From JAWKXU01 sp020446465 (GTDB lineage Bacteria; Pseudomonadota; Alphaproteobacteria; Sphingomonadales; Sphingomonadaceae): 64,000 nucleotides of DNA. The stretch spans positions 695,130 through 759,129 of the forward strand of contig JAWKXU010000001.1 in the NCBI GenBank assembly GCA_041396845.1. Direction: 5' to 3'. Positions 52,357 through 62,728 of the stretch are shown one piece after another (the stretch's first letter is position 1; every line of letters begins with the position of its first letter). The notes beneath the pieces are model-generated. The model had not been told where the DNA came from. It did not search any database and worked only from the letters and a program-made list of their open reading frames with translations. A program made the position numbers and the translations under genes.

Positions 52357-53235
52357 TTAAAGCGCTTCTGCGCCAGCGATAATTTCAACGAGTTCGGTGG
52401 TGATCGCGGCCTGGCGGCTGCGGTTGTACTGGATCGTCAGCTTGCTGATCAGATCGCCGGCGTTGCGCGTGGCGTTGTCCATCGCGGTCATCGACGCGCC
52501 ATGTTCGGACGCTTCGCGTTCCAGCAGCGCGCCGAAAATCTGCGTGCGGACGTAACGCGGCAACAGTTCAGCGAGGATCGCTTCCTCGTCCGGTTCGTAT
52601 TCGACTACGGCGCCGCTGTCATCGCCAGTGGTTTCCGCCGGGGCGGGAACAGGCACGATCTGCTGCACAGTCGGGTCTTGCGCCAGTGCGCTTTTGAACA
52701 CCGGATAGACGAGGTGTGCGACATCGAACTTGCCTGCTTCGAACATTTCGACAACTTCTGTGGCGATCTGTTCGGCTTCTTCATAGCCCGGCGTGCGCAC
52801 GTTGCTGGTGTCGAAGTTGGCAGTGATGCGGTCTGCATAGTCGCGCTTGATCGGGGCGCGGCCTTTCTTGCCGACGAGGTAGAACGTCACCTGCTTGCCG
52901 TTTGCGATCAATTCGGCAGCCTTGACCTTGGCAGCTTTCACCAGATTGGCGTTCAAGCCGCCGCACAGGCCTTTGTCCGTATTGACCAGAACCAGCATGT
53001 GGCGCTGATCGGCGCCGGTTCCGCGCAGCAGCAGCGGGGCATTTTCCTGCCCTGCAACCTTGCTGGCGATGCTGGTCATCACAGTTGCCAGACGCTCCGC
53101 AAAGGGGCGGGCTGCTTCGGCAGCAGCCTGCGCCTTGCGCAGCTTGGCAGCCGCGACCATCTGTTTGGCCTTGGTGATCTTCTGGGTCGACTTGACCGAG
53201 TTGATCCGGCCCTTGAGTTCCTTGAGTGAGGCCAT
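52357..53235 (-). CDS. atpG: ATP synthase F1 gamma subunit
   Basis: 292 residues starting MASLKELKGRINSVKSTQKI with GGAAGGAAG upstream of the ATG at 53235, which excludes the longer frame. N- and C-terminal helices form the rotating coiled coil; the C-terminal RNAGDLISKLTIQYNRSRQAAIT is typical. Confidence 0.97.
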   Translation of the reverse strand: MASLKELKGRINSVKSTQKITKAKQMVAAAKLRKAQAAAEAARPFAERLATVMTSIASKVAGQENAPLLLRGTGADQRHMLVLVNTDKGLCGGLNANLVKAAKVKAAELIANGKQVTFYLVGKKGRAPIKRDYADRITANFDTSNVRTPGYEEAEQIATEVVEMFEAGKFDVAHLVYPVFKSALAQDPTVQQIVPVPAPAETTGDDSGAVVEYEPDEEAILAELLPRYVRTQIFGALLEREASEHGASMTAMDNATRNAGDLISKLTIQYNRSRQAAITTELVEIIAGAEAL

Positions 53236-53263
53236 GAAGGCTTCCTTCCGGTTACGTCGGGGC

Positions 53264-54793
<1,530 letters not shown>

Positions 54794-54824
54794 TATATCA
54801 GCCTTTCAATCGAAACCTTGTGCG

Positions 54825-55379
54825 TCAGCCCTTCATGGCGTGGGCGAGCGAATTGAGACGTGTGCGGATGGAGCTGTCGATCCGTTTCGAACCGATGGTG
54901 ACAACAAGGCCACCCAACAGGTCCGGATCGACATGGGTTTTTACTTTGACGGTGCGGCCTTCGCGGGCCTTGAGCTTTTCCTGCAGGGCAGAAACCTGTG
55001 CATCGCTGAGCGGGTGGGCGCTGGCGACGTCCGCCGTAACTTCTCCGCGCTGGGCAGCAGCGATAGTGGAAAAGGCGCGGATCATGTCGGGCAGATCGGC
55101 CAGACGGCGATTCTGCGACAGCACACCGAGGAAATTGCGGGTCAGACCATCGAGGCCAAGCAAGTCGGCGAGCGCGGCCATTGCCTTGCCAAGGTCGCCC
55201 CGGCTTACTTCTGGATTGCGGATCAATGCAGCCAGATCACCCGATTCGGCAAGGGCAGCGCCCAGCTTGTCGAGATCGGATTCGACTGCAGTGACATTGC
55301 CTGCCTCCGACGCAAGGTCGAACAGGGCCGACGCATAACGTCCGGCGAGACTGGCCTGGATACCGGCGGAATTCTCCAC
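54825..55379 (-). CDS. atpH: ATP synthase F1 delta subunit
   Basis: 184 residues: N-terminal helical bundle AGRYASALFDLASEAG and the C-terminal stalk-binding domain (DPDLLGGLVVTIGSKRID). First gene of the visible atp operon. The start is GTG at 55379 with GAGGAGG ten bases upstream. The F0 genes are not in the window, as is normal in alphaproteobacteria. Confidence 0.95.
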   Translation of the reverse strand: MENSAGIQASLAGRYASALFDLASEAGNVTAVESDLDKLGAALAESGDLAALIRNPEVSRGDLGKAMAALADLLGLDGLTRNFLGVLSQNRRLADLPDMIRAFSTIAAAQRGEVTADVASAHPLSDAQVSALQEKLKAREGRTVKVKTHVDPDLLGGLVVTIGSKRIDSSIRTRLNSLAHAMKG

Positions 55380-55534
55380 GCGCTGTGGTCCTCCTCAAGG
55401 GGTCCGATTTGGTCCGAAAAGACGGAAAGTCTTGCCCAGCAGGACAGGCGCCCGAAAGCTCCCCCGGCCAGGGTTGGCGCGCCCCTAACACCGGGATTGC
55501 TGCGATGCAACCCGAGTCAGGGCGAGTCTGTCAA

Positions 55535-57181
55535 CTATTCGTCATTCAATCCTGCCGGATCGTTCTGACTGTCTGGTTTATCAGCCATATCCTGCATGGC
55601 GGCAGGGGCCGGAGAGCAACGGTAAACCAGCCGTTCATTGGGGCGAGAGGGAAGCGCGGAAAGGATTGCTGTCTGCTCTGCGCCCAGTTCACGCACGGCA
55701 TCTTCGCCTGCGCCACACGACGGCGCGGTGTAGGTCGCGCGTTCCTCTCTCGCGGCTGACATGGCTGTCCGACCAAGCAGGAAGCGTTCGATTCGGTATT
55801 CGCGCCGCGCGGCATCATAGTGATTGACCGAGACCACTTCTTCATCGTTGGGGACAAAGACACGCGCCCAGTCACCCTTGTCCAGACCATACTGCGTGCG
55901 CCCGGCGACGCAGCCATCCTTGCGCCAGTCCAGCACGATGTCATCCGTCTTTGCGCTGGTCACTCTGCTGCGGGCCAGATCAATCGAACAGATCATCTGC
56001 CCTTCCTGCGGTGGGTTCGCTGCGACAGTGGGGCTGGCGGATGGCGTCGGCGTTGCTGCTGCAAGAGTAGAGATGGCCCGCTCGTCAATTTCATTGAAGC
56101 CCGGGCGGCTGATCCACGCCGCGAGCAGGCCGATCAGGGCAAGTGCGGTAGCGCCGCCTGCGATAGCAGATTTGCGCGCGTCGCCTGAATGGCGCGCCTG
56201 CCATGTGACCATCCCTGCAACGACGGCGACGGCTAACAACAGCCCTGCGACAGCCATGCCGGTATCGCGGTCCTCCAGCACTGAAAGCTGGGCTTCGCGC
56301 AGGGCTTTTTCCTTGCGGGCTGCGGCTGCGGCTTCCTGACGCTGGGCAATGGCCATTGTCCGCGCCGTTTCGCGTGCGGCATCTGCCCGTTCAGCCGCAT
56401 CGAGTTCGGCAATGGAGCGGCACGGCAAGGCGATTACCCGCGCTGAAACCTTGTTGGCGCGCAGAAATGGCAGCAGTTCGCGCGTGGAAACGGCGAAGTA
56501 GAACTCGCCGTCCGGCCCATCGGAATCCGCGCCGAAGCTGTTGACGCCCAGCACACGCCCGCAATTATCGAGCAGCGGCCCGCCCGAATTGCCACGGGCG
56601 ATGGGGGCGGTGTGCAATATACTGTCAAATTCGCGGCTGGGGCGTTCGCCAGAGATAAACCCGCGGCTTTTGACGGGCGGTTGGGGGCGCAGCACATCAC
56701 CGATGGAAAGGCCCTGCGCGCGATCCACATTCATCGGATAGCCCACCGCCGATACGATGGCCCCGTCGGATGGCGGGCCACCGGCGATGGCAAGGGCGGG
56801 CAGGTTCATCGGGCGGGTGGCTTCGATAAGCGCAAGGTCATTGCCCGGCGACACGGCGATGACGCGGCCCGGCACGACTTCGCCCCCTTGCGGTGGGACA
56901 ATGCCGATGGAAAGGCCGGGCACGAGCACCTGATCCGCCACCACATGCGCGTTGGTGACAATTTTGTCGCCGTCCACGACAAACCCGGTGCCGTGTGAGA
57001 CGGGCATCTTGAAGCTGCCAACACCGCCAAGGATGACGACGCGCACTACGCCGCGGGCGGCGGCTTCGATGTCGGCGGGTTCAGCGTGCGCGATTCGCGA
57101 CGGTGCCAGCACCCCGACCAAAGGGGCGAGCGCTAGCAACGCCAGCAAGGAAACAATGAAGCGGGTCGAACGAATGAGCAT
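55535..57181 (-). CDS. Trypsin-like S1C serine protease, membrane-anchored
   Basis: 548 residues from the ATG at 57181. An N-terminal signal/anchor ends near AHAEP (residue 33). The protease domain has the triad His79 (TNAHVV), Asp115 (GNDLALIE) and Ser199 (GNSGGPL). No PDZ domain is seen; instead a coiled-coil Ala/Glu region is followed by two membrane helices and a periplasmic tail with several cysteines. A HtrA-related quality-control protease is likely, but the C-terminal half is not one I recognise. Confidence 0.82.
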   Translation of the reverse strand: MLIRSTRFIVSLLALLALAPLVGVLAPSRIAHAEPADIEAAARGVVRVVILGGVGSFKMPVSHGTGFVVDGDKIVTNAHVVADQVLVPGLSIGIVPPQGGEVVPGRVIAVSPGNDLALIEATRPMNLPALAIAGGPPSDGAIVSAVGYPMNVDRAQGLSIGDVLRPQPPVKSRGFISGERPSREFDSILHTAPIARGNSGGPLLDNCGRVLGVNSFGADSDGPDGEFYFAVSTRELLPFLRANKVSARVIALPCRSIAELDAAERADAARETARTMAIAQRQEAAAAARKEKALREAQLSVLEDRDTGMAVAGLLLAVAVVAGMVTWQARHSGDARKSAIAGGATALALIGLLAAWISRPGFNEIDERAISTLAAATPTPSASPTVAANPPQEGQMICSIDLARSRVTSAKTDDIVLDWRKDGCVAGRTQYGLDKGDWARVFVPNDEEVVSVNHYDAARREYRIERFLLGRTAMSAAREERATYTAPSCGAGEDAVRELGAEQTAILSALPSRPNERLVYRCSPAPAAMQDMADKPDSQNDPAGLNDE

Positions 57182-57243
57182 GTCCGCTTTTTGACAGTAT
57201 TTGCTTTGAGCGCAAGAATTGGGACGCGAACCGATAACTCCTG

Positions 57244-58311
57244 ATGTATCCTGATCGCATGATGATGGATAGCGCCGAACAACTCGAACGAATGCAAACG
57301 GCTTTTGCCATGCGGGATCGGCGTGCGGATGGCCAGTTCGTCTGTGCCGTGCGGACAACGCGCATTTATTGCAGGCCAAGCTGCCCTGCGCGGCGCCCTC
57401 GGCCAGAAAACGTGGCATTCTTTGCCACCGTCAAAGATGCGCGCGACGCAGGCTATCGCCCCTGTTTGCGCTGCCGCCCGGACGATGCGGGGCGCGATGA
57501 ACTGGCCGTTGCCAAAGTGTTGCAAGCCATTGCTGCGACTGAAGAGCGTCTGACGCTGGAGAGCCTTGCGGCCATCGCGGGGTATTCGCCGCAGCATTTG
57601 CAGCGCGTCTTTACGCGGCGCGTTGGCCTTTCGCCTGCGGCTTATGCACGGGCGCTGCGGCAAAGGCGCGCCGATGACGCATCGTCAGATGCCCGGAGCG
57701 TGACCGAGGCCATATACGAGGCCGGGTTTACGGCGCCTTCGCGGTTTTACGATTCGATGGACGGGAGAATGGGAATGCCAGCATCGGCCTGGGTTAACGG
57801 CGGGGCAGGGGTAACGATCTGCTGGGCGGATGTTGCGACGACTTTCGGGCCGATGCTGGTTGCCGCGACGGACAAGGGTGTATGCCGGCTTGCCTTCGGC
57901 GAAGACGAAATCGCGCTGCGAGAACGCTTCCCCAATGCACGGCTGATGGCCGGAGGCGCTGATTTTCAGGCACTCTTGCAGCGGGTTGTGAGCGCGGTTG
58001 AGAAACCGGGGAGCGACAATACCATTCCACTGGACGTCCAGGGCACGGCCTTTCAGGAGGCGGTGTGGCGCGCCTTGCAGGCCATCCCTGCGGGCGAGAC
58101 ACGCACTTATGCCGAAATTGCGGCCGCTGCAGGCAACCCGCGCGCTGTCCGTGCGGCTGGCAGCGCCAACGGGGCCAATAATGTGGCGGTGCTTATCCCG
58201 TGCCACCGGGTCGTTCGCAGTGATGGTGCGCTCGGCGGATATGCTTATGGGACGACGATAAAGTCGGAACTCCTGCGGCGCGAGCAGGAGCAGATGCGCG
58301 GGAAAAGCTGA
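57244..58311 (+). CDS. ada: Ada: bifunctional DNA alkylation sensor and O6-methylguanine methyltransferase
   Basis: 355 residues. Zinc-binding sensor domain with Cys43, Cys47, Cys74 and Cys77 (the methyl-accepting site), an AraC helix-turn-helix (SLAAIAGYSPQHLQRVF), and the O6-methyltransferase domain ending in PCHRVVRSDGALGGYAYG with its acceptor Cys near residue 320. Repairs alkylated bases and activates the adaptive response. Divergent from the protease. Confidence 0.95.
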   Translation: MYPDRMMMDSAEQLERMQTAFAMRDRRADGQFVCAVRTTRIYCRPSCPARRPRPENVAFFATVKDARDAGYRPCLRCRPDDAGRDELAVAKVLQAIAATEERLTLESLAAIAGYSPQHLQRVFTRRVGLSPAAYARALRQRRADDASSDARSVTEAIYEAGFTAPSRFYDSMDGRMGMPASAWVNGGAGVTICWADVATTFGPMLVAATDKGVCRLAFGEDEIALRERFPNARLMAGGADFQALLQRVVSAVEKPGSDNTIPLDVQGTAFQEAVWRALQAIPAGETRTYAEIAAAAGNPRAVRAAGSANGANNVAVLIPCHRVVRSDGALGGYAYGTTIKSELLRREQEQMRGKS

Positions 58312-58320
58312 ACGGTACCG

Positions 58321-58950
58321 TTATGATCTGGGCAGCGGTTCGCCCGGTTCAGCCTTTGCCATGGCACGCTGATAGGCGGGACGCTTGGCAATGCGTTTGA
58401 TATAAGCATCGAGATGGGGCGTTTCGGCCATGCCATTGTCGGAATAGACCGCGCCTCGCGTCAGCGTGTAGCCCATCATGAAATCGGCCGTTGTCGGCCG
58501 TGATCCGCCGAACCAGTCCGCCGTGCCCAGCCGGTCTTCGGCCATTTTCCAGGCGTTGTGAGTCCGCTCTTTTACAAATGCGGGAACGACATCGACGCCT
58601 GCAAACAGCAGCGCCACATGCATCATGACATTCGCCATGAACGTGGCGTTGGAAAAATGCAGCCAGAAAACATGGTCGGCAAAGTCCGGATGGTCGGGGC
58701 CGGGCGAATGGCGAGAGCCGCCATATTTGCGGTCTATATATTCCATGATCGCGCCGCTTTCGCCCATAGTGATATCGCCATCGGTGATAACGGGGGCAAT
58801 GCCCATGGGGCTGAGCGCGCGATATTCTGGCGGCGCAAACTGGTCTTCCTGGCGGTTATAGACCTTGAGATCATAATCCAGGCCCAGTTCCTCGCACAGC
58901 CAGACAACCCGTTCTGACTGGGAATTGCGCAAATGGTGAACTGTCAGCAT
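58321..58950 (-). CDS. Glutathione S-transferase family protein
   Basis: 209 residues from the ATG at 58950, with AGGAGAG upstream. Thioredoxin-like N-domain (LTVHHLRNSQSERVVWLCEELG, then SPMGIAPVITDGD with cis-Pro and the GSH-binding ESGAIMEYI), and an all-helical C-domain with WFGGSRPTTADFMM. Substrate unknown. Confidence 0.9.
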   Translation of the reverse strand: MLTVHHLRNSQSERVVWLCEELGLDYDLKVYNRQEDQFAPPEYRALSPMGIAPVITDGDITMGESGAIMEYIDRKYGGSRHSPGPDHPDFADHVFWLHFSNATFMANVMMHVALLFAGVDVVPAFVKERTHNAWKMAEDRLGTADWFGGSRPTTADFMMGYTLTRGAVYSDNGMAETPHLDAYIKRIAKRPAYQRAMAKAEPGEPLPRS

Positions 58951-59017
58951 CGGCTGCTCTCCTGAAACACGCTGGGTGATGCCTACCATATCAGGCAGGC
59001 GAAAAAAGTCCCCCGCA

Positions 59018-61195
59018 TCACACAAAGCTGTATGGGTCGATATCCACGCTCACTCTTACCGAGCGCGGCAGGTCAATCTGACCCAGCCAGTCGCGGATGA
59101 CATCCTGCAAGCGGGCAGACCGGCGCGCCATTGCCAGCAGGCGATAGCGGTAACGCCCGCGCAACATGGAGAGCGGGGCAGGGGCGGGGCCGATGATGGC
59201 CACATCCGGCAGATTGGGGCGAACCCCGCCGATGGCGCGGGCCATGTCTCGCGCTTCGGCTTCATCCTCGCTGCTGATGATGATTGCCGCCCAGCGCCCG
59301 AACGGCGGTGCGTTGGCACTGGCGCGCATGTCCGCTTCTGCTAGATAGAAGGCATCACGCTCACCCGCAGCCAGCGCGGCGATGACCGGGGCATCGGGGT
59401 GGCGGGTCTGGATCATCACTTCGCCCGGTTTGCTTCCGCGCCCGGCGCGCCCTGCAACCTGAGCGATCTGCTGATAAGTGCGTTCGCCCGCGCGCAAGTC
59501 CCCGCCTTCCAGCCCCAGGTCTGCGTCGATAACCCCCACCAGCGTCAGTTCAGGAAAATGGAAACCTTTGGTGACAAGCTGCGTGCCGACAATTACGTCA
59601 ATTGCGCCGGCTTGCACTTCGGCAATGAATGCGGCGGCACGTTCGGGCGTGTTGACTGTGTCGGATGTGACGACCGCCACCCGCGCACCGGGCAGGCGCT
59701 CGGCCACCTCGTCGGCGATTCGCTCCACACCGGGGCCGCACGCAACAAGGCAATCAGGCGTGCCACAGTCCGGGCAAGCATCGGGCGGGGCGGTTTCATG
59801 CCCGCAATGATGGCAGGCGAGCCGCTGGCTCAAGCGATGTTCGACCAGCCAGGCCGAACAATTGGGACACTGGAAACGATAGCCGCAGTGGCGGCACAGC
59901 GTCAGCGGAGCGTAACCCCGACGGTTCAGGAACAGCAGCGATTGTTCGCCGCGCTCCAGCCGCACTTCCAGAGCTTCCACCAGCGGTGGGGCAATCCAGT
60001 GGCCGCGCTCCGGCTCATGCGCGCGCAGATCGACAATGGTAATGTCAGGCAGCGTGGCCCCGCCAAAGCGCGATGGCAGGTCCACTTTTGCGTAAACCCC
60101 GCTTTCGGCCATTTGCAGGCTTTCAAGCGCGGGTGTCGCGCTGGCGAGGATTACTGGAATCTGTTCAAACCGGGCGCGCATCACGGCGACATCGCGCGCA
60201 TTATAGCGCACGCCATCATCCTGCTTGAACGAGACTTCATGCGCTTCGTCCACCACGATGAGGCCGAGCGCGGCATAAGGCAGGAACAGCGCCGAGCGCG
60301 CGCCCACGATCACTTGCGCTCCGCCGTCCTGTGGTCCTTTGGCGATGGCGCGCCATGCCCGCCGCCGCTCGGTTGATTTGAGCGCGCTGTGCCAGATCAC
60401 AGGGGCTGCGCCGAAGCGATCCTCGAACCGGCGCAGGAAGGCTTGTGTCAGTGCGATTTCAGGCATCAGGACAAGCACTTGGCGGTTGTTTCTGATGGCC
60501 GTTGCGATGGCTTCGAAATAGACTTCTGTCTTGCCGGACCCGGTCACACCATCGAGCAGGAAAGGCGCAAACCCGCCTTCATCGACAGCTTCGCAGAACC
60601 GGGCCGCGGCCTCATGCTGGGCTGGGGAAAGGTCAGGCGCGGCATGGTCCGGCATGGCCGGCGGGTAGGGCTGGTCACAATCGACCACGACAGCTTCCAG
60701 CACACCATCTGTTACAAGCCCGCGCAGCACGGCATCGGAAACGCCTGCAAGAGCGGCAAGTTCACGGATTGTTGCCTGTTCGCCTTCCAGCCGAGTGATG
60801 GCCTGTTCGCGCTTTGGCGTCATGCGCGATGGCGGCTGGCCAGTCAGGCGGTATTCGGTCGTCGTCACCCCGCCTTTCAGCGCGCCGCCGCTGGAAAGAA
60901 CCATGCGCGCCACGGCGGCAAGCGATGCACAGTAATAATCTGCTGTCCATTCCACCAGCCGCCGCAGGGCTGCGCTGAGCGGGGGAACGGGCAGCAACCC
61001 CAGCAAAGGGCGCAGTTTGGCATCGGGGACGCTTTCGCCCGGCAGACGGTCTGTTTCCCAAACGATCCCGGTCACTTGCCGGGGGCCAAGTGGGGCGATA
61101 ACCACGGACCCCGGCTCCACTGCCATGCCATCGGGCACCCGGTAATCGAGTGGGCCGAGCGCGGCGTTGAGAATGAGGAGTCGGACGCGGTTCAT
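59018..61195 (-). CDS. priA: Primosomal protein N' (PriA helicase)
   Basis: 725 residues. N-terminal DNA-binding domain, Walker A GVTGSGKTEVY near residue 220, DEAH box VVDEAHEVSFKQDD, eight cysteines binding two zinc ions (CRHCGYRFQCPNC and CHHCGHETAPPDACPDC) and the helicase C-domain GTQLVTKGFHFP. Restarts collapsed replication forks. No partner gene adjacent. Confidence 0.95.
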   Translation of the reverse strand: MNRVRLLILNAALGPLDYRVPDGMAVEPGSVVIAPLGPRQVTGIVWETDRLPGESVPDAKLRPLLGLLPVPPLSAALRRLVEWTADYYCASLAAVARMVLSSGGALKGGVTTTEYRLTGQPPSRMTPKREQAITRLEGEQATIRELAALAGVSDAVLRGLVTDGVLEAVVVDCDQPYPPAMPDHAAPDLSPAQHEAAARFCEAVDEGGFAPFLLDGVTGSGKTEVYFEAIATAIRNNRQVLVLMPEIALTQAFLRRFEDRFGAAPVIWHSALKSTERRRAWRAIAKGPQDGGAQVIVGARSALFLPYAALGLIVVDEAHEVSFKQDDGVRYNARDVAVMRARFEQIPVILASATPALESLQMAESGVYAKVDLPSRFGGATLPDITIVDLRAHEPERGHWIAPPLVEALEVRLERGEQSLLFLNRRGYAPLTLCRHCGYRFQCPNCSAWLVEHRLSQRLACHHCGHETAPPDACPDCGTPDCLVACGPGVERIADEVAERLPGARVAVVTSDTVNTPERAAAFIAEVQAGAIDVIVGTQLVTKGFHFPELTLVGVIDADLGLEGGDLRAGERTYQQIAQVAGRAGRGSKPGEVMIQTRHPDAPVIAALAAGERDAFYLAEADMRASANAPPFGRWAAIIISSEDEAEARDMARAIGGVRPNLPDVAIIGPAPAPLSMLRGRYRYRLLAMARRSARLQDVIRDWLGQIDLPRSVRVSVDIDPYSFV

Positions 61196-61279
61196 CTGGA
61201 TAATTCTAGAGGGTGTTCGGGCCTGTTGTGGCTATATGGGCAGGCAGGGGCGTGTCCCGCAAGGATCGAGGAGAAGGAT

Positions 61280-61963
61280 ATGACCGGAATGATTGCACGG
61301 CCCGTGGGGCGTCGCCTGTTTCTGGGCGGCGCGGCGGCGAGTGCATTGCTGGCCTTGCCGGGGTGCGCGAGCATGGGCGGCTTCAGCCTGACAGAAGCGA
61401 TTCGCCGATTGCTTATGCTGTCAAGCGAGCGGGCCTTTATGCGGCTTGCCTCGGACGGGGGATATTGGGATGACGCGATCGGCAAAGTCGGACTTGGCAA
61501 TTTTCTGGGTGCGCGCGGCGATATACTCTCTTCGATCCTGACATCGGCCCTGTTCAAGGACAGAATGGTCCATGCCTTTGCCGGAATTGCCGAACGCGGC
61601 GCAGACCGCGCGGCTCCGCTGGTGGCAGATGCGGTGCGAACTGTGGGCATAGATAACGCCGTCGCCCTTGTGCGCGGGGAACCGACAGCAGCAACACAGT
61701 TCCTGCGCGGGCAAATGGGCATGGCGCTGGTTGATGCGATGGTGCCGGAACTGGGGCAGGCGATGCGGATTGCCGAAGACCCGCTGGTCGGCAAACTGAT
61801 TGATGGCTTGGCTGGCACAAATGTTTCGGGCATTGCGGGCAATGTCGCCAGCCGGGTCAACAATGCGATCTGGGACGAGATGGGCAAGTCCGAAGCGGAA
61901 ATTCGCGCCAACCCGCAAGGCACCAACGATCCGCTGCTGATTGGCGTCTTTGGCATCAGGTAA
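61280..61963 (+). CDS. DUF4197 domain lipoprotein
   Basis: 227 residues from the ATG at 61280 preceded by GAGGAGAAGG. The N-terminus has twin arginines (GRRLFLGGAAAS) and a lipobox ending in LPGC, so it is probably a lipoprotein exported by Tat. The remainder (LTEAIRRLLMLSSERAF, FLGARGD, ALFKDRMV) matches DUF4197, of unknown function. Longer in-frame upstream sequence lies antisense to priA and is not coding. Confidence 0.85.
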   Translation: MTGMIARPVGRRLFLGGAAASALLALPGCASMGGFSLTEAIRRLLMLSSERAFMRLASDGGYWDDAIGKVGLGNFLGARGDILSSILTSALFKDRMVHAFAGIAERGADRAAPLVADAVRTVGIDNAVALVRGEPTAATQFLRGQMGMALVDAMVPELGQAMRIAEDPLVGKLIDGLAGTNVSGIAGNVASRVNNAIWDEMGKSEAEIRANPQGTNDPLLIGVFGIR

Positions 61964-62050
61964 AACGCATCTCCGGCGTGTCAGGGGTGGCAAGGCCGTG
62001 CTGCCTCGCTATAGGCTAATGACAAGAGTCGTATTCCAGCCGGAGCCATC

Positions 62051-62707
62051 ATGAAATTCTTTGCCGACACAGCCGAGATCGCCGACATTCAGGAACTGGC
62101 CGCCACCGGCCTTCTGGATGGCGTCACCACCAATCCCAGCCTGATTGCCAAATCGGGCCGTGACTTCATGGAAGTGACGAAGGAAATCTGCGGGATCGTC
62201 GATGGCCCCGTCAGCGCCGAAGTGGTCGCGCTCGATCACGATACAATGATGAAAGAGGCCGAAGTTCTTCGCAAGATCGCCGACAATGTGTGCATCAAGG
62301 TGCCGCTGACGATTGACGGGCTGAAGACGTGCAAGGCACTGACCGGCGATGGCACGATGGTCAATGTAACGCTGTGTTTCTCTGCCAATCAGGCGCTGCT
62401 GGCGGCCAAGGCGGGGGCGACGTTTGTTTCGCCCTTCGTCGGTCGCCACGATGATAACGGCGTGGATGGTATGGAACTTATCCGTGATATTCGCCTGATT
62501 TACGACAACTATGCCTTTGAAACCGAAATCCTTGTCGCGTCCGTTCGCCATGTTACGCATGTGCTGGAAAGCGCGCGGATCGGTGCCGATGTGATGACCG
62601 CGCCGCCCAAGGTTATCAAGGCGCTGTTCAACCATGTGCTGACGGACAAGGGCATCGAAGGTTTCCTGAAAGACTGGGCCGCGACTGGCCAGACCATCAT
62701 CAGGTAA
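62051..62707 (+). CDS. fsa: Transaldolase-like fructose-6-phosphate aldolase
   Basis: 218 residues, the short transaldolase/FSA type. MKFFADTAEIADIQEL, GVTTNPSLIAKSG and Lys83 in CIKVPLT (Schiff-base lysine), and the SPFVGRHDDNG segment. Whether it acts as transaldolase or aldolase is not settled by motifs. Confidence 0.92.
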   Translation: MKFFADTAEIADIQELAATGLLDGVTTNPSLIAKSGRDFMEVTKEICGIVDGPVSAEVVALDHDTMMKEAEVLRKIADNVCIKVPLTIDGLKTCKALTGDGTMVNVTLCFSANQALLAAKAGATFVSPFVGRHDDNGVDGMELIRDIRLIYDNYAFETEILVASVRHVTHVLESARIGADVMTAPPKVIKALFNHVLTDKGIEGFLKDWAATGQTIIR

Positions 62708-62728
62708 GGCGCGCGGCGAAGGTATCGC

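Noticed and set aside
60389..61279. Long upstream extension of the DUF4197 gene
   Set aside because: Lies antisense to priA; the real start at 61280 has a strong ribosome-binding site and a signal peptide.
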